A DNA stretch of 64,000 bases. Source: Paenibacillus soyae (lineage in GTDB: Bacteria > Bacillota > Bacilli > Paenibacillales > Paenibacillaceae). Location: the NCBI RefSeq assembly GCF_024623455.1, contig NZ_JANIPJ010000004.1, forward strand, positions 1 to 64,000. Reading direction: 5' to 3'. Shown here piece after piece: positions 25,734-32,993 of this stretch. A model generated the notes under the pieces. The model saw only the letters and a program-made list of their open reading frames with translations, had not been told where the DNA came from and ran no database searches. The first letter of the stretch is position 1, and the number at the start of each line of letters is the position of its first letter. The translations under genes and the position numbers were made by a program.

Positions 25734-25824
25734 ATCCTGCCCTTTAGCTTAATGGAAAAAAGCAGCTACCGCGATGGCAAACTGCTCCTGGTGCTCTGAA
25801 CTAACGTTCCCAGATAGCTTAATC
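25734..25824. repeat. Array repeat copy A (complete)
   Basis: Box 1 ATCCTGCCCTTTAGCTTAAT, inner hairpin-forming segment AGCAG...CTGCTCC, then box 2 GAACTAACGTTCCCAGATAG followed by CTTAA. The stop codon of the 25819-26139 gene lies in the last bases, so the repeat abuts the gene end. Confidence 0.75.
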
Positions 25825-26139
25825 CTGTTTTCTCAATAAATCATTGAAGATTTGCGTTACTTCTGCATATCCGACAATTCTTGATGCCTCTTGAATTCTA
25901 ATTACTTTACCAATCCATAGCGTTCGTGGATATGCCTCTGGGGATATAAAAGTAATTGTCCCCATCACTGTCTCACCAGGCATTAGAACCACATCATCGT
26001 AATAATGGTGTTCCCCTGTCGTTAGGTAATCATCTCTAATCAGATGTGCCGGACGGTATCCTGAGGAAACTGGCTTATGTTTCCTTAGATCTTTTTCATT
26101 CCCTTTTAATAAAGTTATTTTTGCTTCAATATCATACAT
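25819..26139 (-). CDS. Small protein with EF-Tu-domain-like beta-barrel pattern
   Basis: A 106-residue soluble protein: MYDIEAKITLLKGNE, SGYRPAHLIRDD, DDVVLMPGETVMGTITFISPEAYPRTLWIGKVIRIQEASRIVGYAEVTQIF. The last part follows the EF-Tu domain III pattern (PGDTAEVxIxF, VGxxFxLREGxRxVGxGxVTxI). Stand-alone proteins of this type occur as small hypotheticals, some near toxin loci. Its function is unknown. It is a single gene between two repeat copies in an AT-rich island, same strand as its neighbours. Confidence 0.6.
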   Translation of the reverse strand: MYDIEAKITLLKGNEKDLRKHKPVSSGYRPAHLIRDDYLTTGEHHYYDDVVLMPGETVMGTITFISPEAYPRTLWIGKVIRIQEASRIVGYAEVTQIFNDLLRKQD

Positions 26140-26181
26140 TCTGCTTGCTACTTCGAAATCTTTGGTTTAAATACTTTTTCA

Positions 26182-26205
26182 TACTAACGTTTCCAGTTAG
26201 TTGAA
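26182..26205. repeat. Array repeat copy B (box 2 only, degenerate)
   Basis: ACTAACGTTTCCAGTTAGTTG resembles box 2. Box 1 and the hairpin are not recognisable. Confidence 0.4.
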
Positions 26206-26239
26206 CCAAAGATAGACAAGTAATTGGAAACCGGTAGAC

Positions 26240-26746
26240 CTATTTTTTTGATTTCTCAATCGCAATTTTCATTGAATTTGCTAAATCACCTGGTTTAACA
26301 CTTTTGCCTAGCACGATTTCCTCTTCTTTCTGAAAGTGAAAACCTTTATTAGGGACCTTTCTAGCCGGTTTAATTACATAACCAATCTCATCATTCCAGA
26401 AGCAACTAAAATAGATTAATCCTCTAATGGCATTAGACCATCCTTTAATATTGAAATACAGCTCAATAGGCGTAGTATTTATTAATTCATCTGGATTTTT
26501 GGTGAAACATTGATCCAATGTCAACAATAGCTTTTCCTCCACATTCTCATCTGAAAACGGTGATTCCAGCTCGTTGACAATATTAATATCTACATCAGAT
26601 TTCAATTTTTTAGAGTATCCAATTGGAATCATGTACATGTCGCCTCTGTTGTTAACATAGATACCTGCCTTCTTATACCTCGGTTGTTTATTGAAGAAAT
26701 TTATGAATTTCATCAAATCTTGTTTCCTTTCTATCCGATCTTCCAT
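26240..26746 (-). CDS. Uncharacterised protein, possibly a contact-dependent-inhibition-type immunity protein
   Basis: A 168-residue soluble protein. The C-terminus (KGFHFQKEEEIVLGKSVKPGDLANSMKIAIEKSKK) has the pattern of the DUF1436/CdiI immunity family as I remember it (short beta hairpin followed by a conserved helix with a final LxxAIxxS), but the match is by eye only. It lies between repeat copies B and C. The AT-rich codon use differs from the flanking chromosome. Confidence 0.5.
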   Translation of the reverse strand: MEDRIERKQDLMKFINFFNKQPRYKKAGIYVNNRGDMYMIPIGYSKKLKSDVDINIVNELESPFSDENVEEKLLLTLDQCFTKNPDELINTTPIELYFNIKGWSNAIRGLIYFSCFWNDEIGYVIKPARKVPNKGFHFQKEEEIVLGKSVKPGDLANSMKIAIEKSKK

Positions 26747-26783
26747 TTTCTTGATTTATATACTTCAATCACATGATCACGTT

Positions 26784-26873
26784 TTCCTGCCCAATAGCGT
26801 AAAGAGGCTGCCGGAAAAATCGGCAGCCTCTTCTTAGTTGTATTATTGAACAATCGTTCCCAGATAGCGCAAT
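26784..26873. repeat. Array repeat copy C (complete)
   Basis: Box 1 TTCCTGCCCAATAGCGTAA, perfect hairpin GAGGCTGCCG/CGGCAGCCTC with 7-base loop, then box 2 GAACAATCGTTCCCAGATAG followed by CGCAAT. Confidence 0.8.
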
Positions 26874-26960
26874 GGAGTTGCTTGTATAATGATTCGTACC
26901 TACATGAAATAAGTTCTGTTATATTTTATTGTTTCTTTTTGATTGAATCTACTTTGCTTG

Positions 26961-27134
26961 CTATTGCAAACAAAACAAAATAATCGAAAACACAATAAAG
27001 CCAAACATTATTGCACCCCAACCTGTATTTATAGCTGTATTCTGATTCCCCATTGCTATTTTCTTTGCGAGTCCAACACAGTTAACAAAAAAGATAATGG
27101 CGACAATAGGTGTTAAAAAGATAAGTAATAGCAT
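26961..27134 (-). CDS. Small two-helix membrane protein in the array
   Basis: A 57-residue frame, MLLLIFLTPIVAIIFFVNCVG at the N-terminus and a second hydrophobic helix (GAIMFGFIVFSIILFCLQ) at the C-terminus, separated by KKIAMGNQNTAINTG. AGGGGGTG lies 6-13 bases upstream of ATG 27134. It fills the slot between repeat copies C and D. No family recognised. Confidence 0.6.
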   Translation of the reverse strand: MLLLIFLTPIVAIIFFVNCVGLAKKIAMGNQNTAINTGWGAIMFGFIVFSIILFCLQ

Positions 27135-27175
27135 AAAAACACCCCCTTAGATTTAATAGACGGCTCTTATATTCT

Positions 27176-27197
27176 ATGTTCCCCGATAGCTCAATGA
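27176..27197. repeat. Array repeat copy D (box 2 only)
   Basis: ATGTTCCCCGATAGCTCAATG matches the second half of box 2. Confidence 0.55.
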
Positions 27198-27271
27198 ATG
27201 TCGCTTTGAGGAATAATTATAGACTGTGGTCATCTCGATTGTTTAATAAGGTATCAATCTTCCTATAATCT

Positions 27272-27390
27272 CAACGTTCATAAAAAGCAGTTGGTTGCGC
27301 CATCCTGCCCGATCAACGACAGAGGGAGCAGCTGCGCGGCGGCAAACTGCTCCCGATTGGCTCTGAACTAACGTTCCCCGATAGTTCAAC
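27272..27390. repeat. Array repeat copy E (long form)
   Basis: Starts with AACGTTCATAAAAAGCAG and GGTTGCGC, then box 1 ATCCTGCCC, hairpin GGGAGCAG/CTGCTCCC, then box 2 GAACTAACGTTCCCCGATAG followed by TTCAAC. It shares the 5' extension only with copy H. Confidence 0.8.
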
Positions 27391-27394
27391 GAAA

Positions 27395-27757
27395 TCAGCT
27401 TATAATTTCAATTCTCAAGCAGGTAATTGTGCTGTCCATCATTGGGATTTTCATAAGACATTTGTAAAGTTGAACTCCATTGATTTCAACGTCTTGAATT
27501 AATATATCATGAATAAAGAAGTCAGAATCACCGGGTTTACTCGGGATAGTTCCTGTTATACCTTCCAGCCAAGAGTTGAAATTCGCTGAAAAACAGTCTT
27601 TGAAAAAAACGGTTGTATCATTGTCATCACTAGTCGGGTCACCATACATCATACGTACAACATGTGATTCATGGTCATATGATAGCTTTTTTAACTTCGC
27701 ATCAATATAACCAGTATCAAGTAGCCGGTGCATAATTGTACTGCTGCTTGCTCTCAT
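27395..27757 (-). CDS. Uncharacterised 120-residue protein of the array
   Basis: A soluble protein starting MRASSSTIMHRLLDTGYIDAK. Visible pattern: VVRMMYGDPTSDDNDTTVFFKDCFSANFNSWLEG, then FFIHDILIQDVEINGVQLYKCLMKIPMMDSTITCLRIEI, a probable beta-rich fold. Its FIHDI...I.DVEI rhythm resembles small immunity-type proteins, but I cannot name a family. ATG 27757 is chosen because GGAGGAGGAT lies upstream. It sits between copies E and F. Confidence 0.55.
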   Translation of the reverse strand: MRASSSTIMHRLLDTGYIDAKLKKLSYDHESHVVRMMYGDPTSDDNDTTVFFKDCFSANFNSWLEGITGTIPSKPGDSDFFIHDILIQDVEINGVQLYKCLMKIPMMDSTITCLRIEIIS

Positions 27758-27811
27758 AACCCGATCCTCCTCCGAATTTCGCACTAAACCATTATAACAA
27801 ACGGTTGATGA

Positions 27812-27900
27812 ATCCTGCCCAATAGCTTAACGAGGCTGCCGACTTTTTTTCGGCAGCCTCGTCGTGATTGTGTAATAGAACTAACGTTCTCCATTAGCAG
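27812..27900. repeat. Array repeat copy F (complete)
   Basis: Box 1 ATCCTGCCCAATAGCTTAA, perfect hairpin CGAGGCTGCCGA/TCGGCAGCCTCG, then box 2 GAACTAACGTTCTCCATTAG. The hairpin sequence is nearly identical to that of copy C. Confidence 0.8.
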
Positions 27901-27922
27901 AGTGGTCTGTCGTTAAATTCAC

Positions 27923-28393
27923 TCAAGTTTTGTCCAGACATGCCCCACTCACTTGATGTTTCCATTGGTTCTCAAGCCAGTCGTATAATTCTGGTGCTTT
28001 GGCTCGCATCGTTTCACTACCATTTCTAATGACAATTTCTCCTTCAATAGGCGTTGCCGATGAGTAGCTATACCCATTAGGCAATTTTCCATGTTCCCAA
28101 CTGTATGCCCTTGCAATAGTAAATAGCTTTCCATCATTCATTCGAATATCCATTAGTACCGTATACTTTCCAAATTCGGATGTTCCTTCGGTTGGAATAG
28201 AAGTGTTAATCCAACCCACAACTTCTTTGATTACAGATTTCCCTGAAGCATTCACGTAGTCAAACGAATGACATTCACCCCGCGGAGTATTACTAAAAAC
28301 TTGCATGTTTACTACATCTTCCTCAATAAGTACAGGTCTCATTGATGTGTAAGAGGCAAGCAGGAATATAAGGGAAAACAAAAGTATCCTCAT
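27923..28393 (-). CDS. Secreted uncharacterised protein of the array
   Basis: A 156-residue exported protein with signal peptide (MRILLFSLIFLLASYTSMRP, about 1-20). The mature part is beta-rich (GKYTVLMDIRMNDGKLFTIARAYSW, PIEGEIVIRNGSETM) and ends CLDKT. No family recognised. A weak GGGGC ribosome binding site precedes the ATG at 28393. It lies between copies F and G. Confidence 0.55.
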   Translation of the reverse strand: MRILLFSLIFLLASYTSMRPVLIEEDVVNMQVFSNTPRGECHSFDYVNASGKSVIKEVVGWINTSIPTEGTSEFGKYTVLMDIRMNDGKLFTIARAYSWEHGKLPNGYSYSSATPIEGEIVIRNGSETMRAKAPELYDWLENQWKHQVSGACLDKT

Positions 28394-28478
28394 GATTTAG
28401 CCCCAATTCAGTTTTTGGTTATTTTGTCCAAAAAAACAAAGGCAAATTCATGCATTCCAAGGGAATCTTCATTACGTT

Positions 28479-28567
28479 ATCCTGCCCTTTAGCGTAATAA
28501 AAATGGAGCAGCTGCTGCAATGGCAAACTGCTCCTGGCTGGCTTCAAACTTATGTCTCCCCATGGTT
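28479..28567. repeat. Array repeat copy G
   Basis: Box 1 ATCCTGCCCTTTAGCGTAAT and hairpin GGAGCAG/CTGCTCC are intact and match copies A and E; box 2 is decayed (CTCCCCATGGTTA). Confidence 0.7.
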
Positions 28568-28579
28568 ATGGCAGATGAA

Positions 28580-28837
28580 TTAGAGTATGGTTTTGAATAA
28601 GTCATAGATAAGAAATACCAAAAAAGTTGAGACACTTATTATTATAGACCATCGAATTATTTGTCTTAGAGACTTTGGAGTTTGATTGAGTTGTTTTGGA
28701 TATTGAAATCCATTTACAGCATCATAATGCTTTATTACATCATTAAAACCTTGTCTGTCTGAGTCATTAACAGTTCGGTCATCTGATTGAGTTATATGAA
28801 TAGTTTTATCATCAAAAGGATTGTACTTATTATCCAT
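28580..28837 (-). CDS. Small tail-anchored membrane protein of the array
   Basis: An 85-residue protein: hydrophilic, Asp/Asn-rich N-terminal 58 residues (MDNKYNPFDDKTIHITQSDD) and one C-terminal TM helix (WSIIISVSTFLVFLIYDLF). GGAGGTGTGAT precedes the ATG at 28837. No family recognised. It lies between copies G and H. Confidence 0.6.
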   Translation of the reverse strand: MDNKYNPFDDKTIHITQSDDRTVNDSDRQGFNDVIKHYDAVNGFQYPKQLNQTPKSLRQIIRWSIIISVSTFLVFLIYDLFKTIL

Positions 28838-28941
28838 ATCACACCTCCAGAAGTTACTTGTAAGATGAGCGTTTGAACCGCTATAACACTCGTGAAGCCC
28901 ACTTATTTAGTTATTTTAATTCCTAGATGCCTCCATATAGT

Positions 28942-29021
28942 CAACGTTCATAATCGGTAGTTAGTTGCGCTATCCTGCCCGTAAGCTGAACAGTCTGACG
29001 AATTATCGGCAGACTGTTGTT
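28942..29021. repeat. Array repeat copy H (long form, right end)
   Basis: AACGTTCATAATCGGTAG, GTTGCGCTATCCTGCCCG, then CAGTCTG/CAGACTG hairpin. Box 2 is absent or beyond recognition. The 5' extension is shared with copy E. Confidence 0.7.
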
Positions 29022-29027
29022 GAGGAA

Positions 29028-29189
29028 TTATAATGCTAAGATTTTCGCTTCCTTCTCGTCCACCTTCATCTTGCAATTAGGACACCATGCCCAAACTTTA
29101 TTGCGTTTCATGCCGAACTTGGTTGCTTCATCCGACAGTTCCTCATGTCTGTCGGAGCAAACCTTTTCGTATGAGTTAGTTATCCTCAC
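29028..29189 (-). CDS. Small zinc-ribbon-like protein, possibly truncated at the N-terminus
   Basis: A 53-residue frame with EKVCSDRHEELSDEATKFG and WCPNCKMKVDEKEAKI: four potential zinc ligands (Cys, His, CxxC). The frame looks conserved, but the only start is GTG 29189, which lacks a ribosome binding site; GGTGAGG lies just inside. It is either a small zinc-binding protein with a non-standard start or a remnant. Confidence 0.45.
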   Translation of the reverse strand: MRITNSYEKVCSDRHEELSDEATKFGMKRNKVWAWCPNCKMKVDEKEAKILAL

Positions 29190-29247
29190 CAAAATAAAAA
29201 AGCCGAGCTATGCGCCCGACCTTTTGACCACTATCCCGACTCGCAAA

Positions 29248-29598
29248 TTAAGGGAGTTGTAAGGAGCGAGAAACTACCTTTCCTTCTTTATCAAGTCCAG
29301 TACGAAGTTCAACTGGAACGGTCTTTCCCACCTCAACGGAGTCATAGAAGTCATCATTTCTAAATTCAAATTCCTTTTCAATTCCGTCGTATTCCACGGT
29401 AACTTCCCACTCTTCGGGAATTATTTCTGTCTTTGTTTTTGTCTTACCTTCCGAATCCTTGTATGTCTTCGTTTTCTTTTCCGCCTTGTCGTATTCTTTG
29501 TCCACGACAACCGCCTCTACCGTTGTGGTCTCGTAACGTTCTGCACATCCTGTTAGCGTGACCAAAAGAACCGCAAGTACCATCAATTTACTTCTCAC
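29248..29598 (-). CDS. Small lipoprotein
   Basis: A 116-residue exported lipoprotein: MRSKLMVLAVLLVTLTGCAER, lipobox LTGC with Cys18. The mature part is Lys/Glu/Thr-rich (KKTKTYKDSEGKTKTKTEI), followed by a beta-rich domain (EWEVTVEYDGIEKEFEFRNDDFYDSVEVGKTVPVELRTG). Function unknown. I choose GTG 29598 since GGGGGGATTTGCT lies before it. It lies just outside the last repeat copy. Confidence 0.7.
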   Translation of the reverse strand: MRSKLMVLAVLLVTLTGCAERYETTTVEAVVVDKEYDKAEKKTKTYKDSEGKTKTKTEIIPEEWEVTVEYDGIEKEFEFRNDDFYDSVEVGKTVPVELRTGLDKEGKVVSRSLQLP

Positions 29599-29964
29599 AG
29601 CAAATCCCCCCATAACAAATTAATTTCAATCGAAAAAATGCATGATTAAAGCGATTATTAAATTTTTGGTTTTATTCATGATAAGATTCGACATTATTTT
29701 CGATATCCCTTCCAACAATCTCCAGACTATTAAGAATCCTTTTCATAATACACTGGAACACCTCACGTTCTTCCGGATCCACTCGAGCTGATGTGCAATC
29801 GATGCTCTCATAGAGCAATTCCTGCCTCTGCCCTTCATGGGCGGCATACATATGTCACGCTTTTTTATTCGCAAACTGAACGCTTCTGTTTTTTCGTTAA
29901 CGAGAGTGAATATATGGAGTCCGATTTTCGAAATGTTGTTTTCCGTTTTTCAGGTCTATTTTCC
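29599..29964. other. Gene-poor AT-rich stretch
   Basis: No convincing reading frame on either strand; the plus-strand frames across 29791-30112 lack ribosome binding sites and run across a terminator hairpin. Probably decayed DNA between the lipoprotein gene and the phage-gene remnant. Confidence 0.5.
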
Positions 29965-29992
29965 CACGAAAAAGGACGCCTTTCGGCGTCCC
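29965..29992 (-). terminator. Terminator downstream of the phage-gene remnant
   Basis: GGACGCC (29974-29980) pairs with GGCGTCC (29985-29991) around TTTC; on the minus strand it is followed by TTTTTC. It now stands behind a broken gene. Confidence 0.75.
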
Positions 29993-30010
29993 ATTTTCCC
30001 GGTTTATCAA

Positions 30011-30243
30011 TTATTCGCTACGCTCCATCCGCGGCTTCACAATGAACTTAATAGGATCGCCGGAAGCAATCCAGCCAGCGCCCCGTCTTTCTGTTCAAAC
30101 GCTGTCACCTGACACGATTACGTGGCTTCACCGTAAGATCAGCCAAGAGTACATTGCCCCGTCGCAGCATTGACCACGTTGAGCGTCTTATTAAACTGCG
30201 ATTGGTCGCCTCGGAAGAACTTTGCGCTGATAACCGTTGCCAC
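30011..30243 (-). pseudogene. Remnant of a phage tail/baseplate (BppU-like) gene
   Basis: Minus-strand fragment 30139-30243 reads MATVISAKFFRGD, then QFNKTLNVVNAATGQCTLG and a stop. Fragment 30011-30085 in another frame reads GWIASGDPIKFIVKPRMERSE and a stop. Both fit the start, middle and end of phage tail proteins of the BppU type (MAxxISAxFxRGD opening, xVKPR ending). Most of the body is deleted and the frames are disrupted. GGAGG abuts the GTG. The call rests on short similarity by eye. Confidence 0.4.
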
Positions 30244-30333
30244 CTCCAAGTTTACCAATCTAATTCGTATTAAATTCGTATCAAGGCACCAAATCACTTC
30301 GAAATCACAACGATAAAATTCCGTAGAAATGAC

Positions 30334-30361
30334 AAAAACCCTTGGTTTCCCAAGGGTTTTC
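30334..30361 (-). terminator. Terminator of tRNA-Val
   Basis: On the minus strand AAAACCCTTGG pairs with CCAAGGGTTTTT, followed by GTC. It lies 8 bases after the tRNA. Confidence 0.85.
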
Positions 30362-30368
30362 TTCGTAT

Positions 30369-30440
30369 GATCTGTAGTGGGCTCGAACCACTGACCCCCA
30401 CCCTGTCAAGATGGTGCTCTCCCAGCTGAGCTAACAGATC
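30369..30440 (-). tRNA. tRNA-Val (anticodon GAC)
   Basis: A complete 72-base cloverleaf: acceptor GATCTGT/ACAGATC, D arm GCTC...GAGC, anticodon stem CCATC/GGTGG with loop TTGACAG (anticodon GAC), T arm AGTGG-TTCGAGC-CCACT. It matches Bacillus tRNA-Val(GAC) in the D and anticodon arms. It borders the phage remnant and the AT-rich island, so it may have been an integration target. Confidence 0.93.
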
Positions 30441-30606
30441 GTATCGGCGACAATTAATAATATATCAGAAAGTAATAAGCTCGTCAACACTAGGCAATAA
30501 AATATTTTAAGCAGAATTATTTTTATGTGGAAAAACGTTGCAACTTATTTTTTCGAGCCTTCGTCTGTGAAGGTGCAGCTGCAAAAAATTCGATTGAGGT
30601 GAACAT

Positions 30607-31563
30607 ATGAAGAAAAAATCGTGGTTAATGATCGCCCTTACGTTCGTCCTTCTCTTCACGCTTGGGCAGTCCGTCATGGCCTTCTCCGATGTGGATAAAG
30701 GCTCGGACAAGGAGAAAATTGAAGTATTAAAGGAAAAAGGCATTGTGAACGGCATATCCAAGGATCATTTTAATCCCAAAGGCACGCTTACTTACGCGGC
30801 AGGCATCTCCATGATCGTTAAAGGTCTGGATTTGAATATCGACCATGTTCGTTTCATTAGAATGCCGCTGGCAAGCGACAACCACCCGAATCTAAAGGAT
30901 GACGCTTGGTACTCCCAGGCTTTCGTCATCGCGGACTTCTACGGCCTCGATATTCCGAAAGACGTGAAGCCGAACGATAAAATGACGAAAGAGCAATTCG
31001 CCCACCATCTGTTCAAGGCGATGATGACCAAAGGCGAATACGCGTTCATCGAGCTGTTCGTTGTCATCAACGACGAAGCAGACGTGAACCCTGCCTATAT
31101 GGACAGCGTGCAGAAGCTTCTGATTACGAAAATCGCTTCGCTCGACAAGAAAAACAACTTCTACCCGACGCAGTCGATCACGCGCGGCGAAGCGGCAGTC
31201 TGGCTGCATGATGGCATGAAGTTCGTAGAAGAAACGCCGACCGTCGAGCCTCAGCCGGAGCTGCCGGTTTTCGAACAAACGCTGTCGGTCGAAGCGGTTA
31301 ACTCTGACGTAAACAAAGTAACGATCACCGCTCAAATGCCGCATCCGGGTTATGGCCTGCGCATTGCCTCCATCTCGTTCGAAGGTGACAAAGCCGTCAT
31401 TTACACGGAAGCCGTCGAGCCGGATCCGGACAAAATGTATCCGCAAGTCATTACGGAAGTGAAAGTATCCACTTACGTAGACGCGAAGTTCAAGCCGGTT
31501 CTGCCTGAGACGGGCGGCGGCTCCGACGCCTCCGTTGGCATCGAAGAAGCCATCGCAGGATAA
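30607..31563 (+). CDS. SLH-domain surface protein
   Basis: A 318-residue exported protein. Signal peptide 1-25 (MKKKSWLMIALTFVLLFTLGQSVMA). Three SLH-like repeats follow: FSDVDKGSDKEKIEVLKEKGIVNG with FNPKGTLTYAAGISMIVKGLDL; the DDAWYSQAFVIADFYGL unit; and PAYMDSVQKLLITKI with ITRGEAAVWLHDGM. These bind secondary cell-wall polymer. A Pro/Glu linker (TVEPQPELPVFEQ) leads to a beta-sandwich C-terminal domain of about 90 residues. GAGGTGAACAT precedes ATG 30607. Confidence 0.88.
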   Translation: MKKKSWLMIALTFVLLFTLGQSVMAFSDVDKGSDKEKIEVLKEKGIVNGISKDHFNPKGTLTYAAGISMIVKGLDLNIDHVRFIRMPLASDNHPNLKDDAWYSQAFVIADFYGLDIPKDVKPNDKMTKEQFAHHLFKAMMTKGEYAFIELFVVINDEADVNPAYMDSVQKLLITKIASLDKKNNFYPTQSITRGEAAVWLHDGMKFVEETPTVEPQPELPVFEQTLSVEAVNSDVNKVTITAQMPHPGYGLRIASISFEGDKAVIYTEAVEPDPDKMYPQVITEVKVSTYVDAKFKPVLPETGGGSDASVGIEEAIAG

Positions 31564-31572
31564 TAATCCAAC

Positions 31573-31622
31573 GAAAAAAGCTTCCCTTCTCCGAGCACGG
31601 CTCGGAGGGGAAGCTTTTTTTT
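31573..31622. terminator. Bidirectional terminator
   Basis: AAAAAAGCTTCCC pairs with GGGAAGCTTTTTT, with an inner CTCCGAGC/GCTCGGAG helix. It separates the convergent SLH and ung genes. Confidence 0.93.
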
Positions 31623-31633
31623 CGCGCGGCGCC

Positions 31634-32311
31634 TTAGTCAGGCAGCCTCCAGTCGATGGGCTCCAGCCCGTTGGCGGTCAGGAAATCATTCGCCTTCGAG
31701 AAAGGCTTGCTGCCGAAAAAGCCTTTGCGGGCCGCAAGCGGACTTGGATGCGCCGTCGAAACGACCAAATGTTTATTGCCATCGATTCCTTTGGCCTTCT
31801 CTTGGGCGTGCTTGCCCCACAAGAGAAATATGAGCGGCATCTCCCGTTCGTTCAGAAGCGAAATGATTCGATCCGTAAATAGCTCCCAGCCAAATCCCTG
31901 ATGGGAGCCCGGCTTTCCCTCTTCCACGGTCAAAACCGTGTTCAGAAGCAATACGCCTTGATTCGCCCAATGATCCAGGCAGCCGTGGCCGGCTTGCGGG
32001 ACGCCAAGATCCTCTTCAAGCTCCTTGTACATATTTCGAAGCGATGGCGGGATCTTCACGCCTCTCCGCACGGAGAAGCTGAGCCCGTGTGCTTGTCCCG
32101 CTCCATGATACGGATCCTGTCCAAGAATGACGACCTTCGCCTCCGCCAATGAAGTCGATCTCAGCGCGTGGAACAAATCTTCTTGCGGCGGATAAACCTC
32201 TGACGTGCCGTATCTCAACTCGAGATGCTGAAGCAGCTCCGCCATATACGGCTGCTCCCATTCTTTTACCAACTGGTCTCCCCAATCGTTCTCAGGCAAC
32301 CTGATGTTCAT
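31634..32311 (-). CDS. ung: Uracil-DNA glycosylase (family 1)
   Basis: Removes uracil from DNA at the start of base excision repair. 225 residues, the normal length. The catalytic water-activating motif GQDPYHG, the Leu-loop HPSPL (in STAHPSPLAARKGFFG) and the uracil-binding LLLNTVLTVEEGKPGSH are intact. ATG 32311 follows the GGGGGAAATAAGC ribosome binding site. It is a single gene. Confidence 0.97.
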   Translation of the reverse strand: MNIRLPENDWGDQLVKEWEQPYMAELLQHLELRYGTSEVYPPQEDLFHALRSTSLAEAKVVILGQDPYHGAGQAHGLSFSVRRGVKIPPSLRNMYKELEEDLGVPQAGHGCLDHWANQGVLLLNTVLTVEEGKPGSHQGFGWELFTDRIISLLNEREMPLIFLLWGKHAQEKAKGIDGNKHLVVSTAHPSPLAARKGFFGSKPFSKANDFLTANGLEPIDWRLPD

Positions 32312-32456
32312 GCTTATTTCCCCCGTACTTTCAACATTCCGTACATCTTCTCTCTACAATAACACATGAGACGCCGTTTCGGCGTTTAAATCCGAACACA
32401 ATTGGCAAAATAGGATGTAGGAAAATCCAAGAAGCTGATGAGGAGGAAGCAAATTC

Positions 32457-32945
32457 ATGACGCTCGATCGGATCGTCCTTCTGTCGGCTTGGCTTTTAAC
32501 GATCATTCTTATTGTTTGCTTCATCCCCCGCTCGAAAATACGCGAGGCTCAAATCGTGTTCATGTTTAAGCAAGTGTTGACCTGGCCGCTTGGCGTGCTC
32601 ATCGTGCAGTTCGGTCTCATCGAGTATCCCGTTCGGGAATTTCCGCAAGCCTTCCATTCGAGCTTCTCGTTTGACTATTTTATTTATCCGGCGACCTGCG
32701 TTTTGTTCGTTTTGCGTTTTCCCGAAGGGGAAAATTTGCTTAAACGGGTGGGCTGGTACCTGCTGTTCCCGAGCTGGATGACGGTTATCGAAGTTCTGAT
32801 CGAAAAATACACGAAGCTTATCCTTTACGTAACTTGGCATTGGTACTGGACTTGGTTTGGTTTAATGATCACGTTTTTTCTTTCGCGCCAGTACTACCTA
32901 TGGTTTATTAAACGCAGCAAAGTTACGATAGGCAGCGAATCTTGA
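32457..32945 (+). CDS. CBO0543-family integral membrane protein
   Basis: A 162-residue membrane protein with four to five TM helices (about 6-22, 36-55, 72-88, 96-115, 128-148). The WHWYWTWFGLMITFFLSRQYYLWF ending and the Tyr/Trp-rich helices fit the CBO0543 family of Bacillales, of unknown function. GAGGAGGAAGC precedes ATG 32457. A second protein of similar character is encoded at 50430-50903. Confidence 0.7.
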   Translation: MTLDRIVLLSAWLLTIILIVCFIPRSKIREAQIVFMFKQVLTWPLGVLIVQFGLIEYPVREFPQAFHSSFSFDYFIYPATCVLFVLRFPEGENLLKRVGWYLLFPSWMTVIEVLIEKYTKLILYVTWHWYWTWFGLMITFFLSRQYYLWFIKRSKVTIGSES

Positions 32946-32961
32946 CAGCGGCAAAGCAACA

Positions 32962-32992
32962 GGGCCCGCGCTCCAGCAGCGCGGGCCCTTCC
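32962..32992. terminator. Terminator between the CBO0543 gene and the GH113 gene
   Basis: GGGCCCGCGCT pairs with AGCGCGGGCCC around CCAGC, followed by TTCCTTT on the plus strand. It also forms the 3' boundary of the mannan operon. Confidence 0.85.
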
Positions 32993-32993
32993 T

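Noticed and set aside
25734..29021. CRISPR array
   Set aside because: Repeats are spaced by whole genes, are imperfect and contain hairpins of two types; there are no short regular spacers and no cas genes.
25734..29021. Canonical integron with attC sites
   Set aside because: The boxes do not match the RYYYAAC/GTRRRRY-type cores convincingly, the outer boxes are not inverted partners, and no integrase is in the window. I keep it only as a cassette-like array.
29791..30112. Two overlapping plus-strand frames of 84 and 91 residues
   Set aside because: No ribosome binding site, no recognisable sequence, and they cross a terminator hairpin and the phage-gene remnant.
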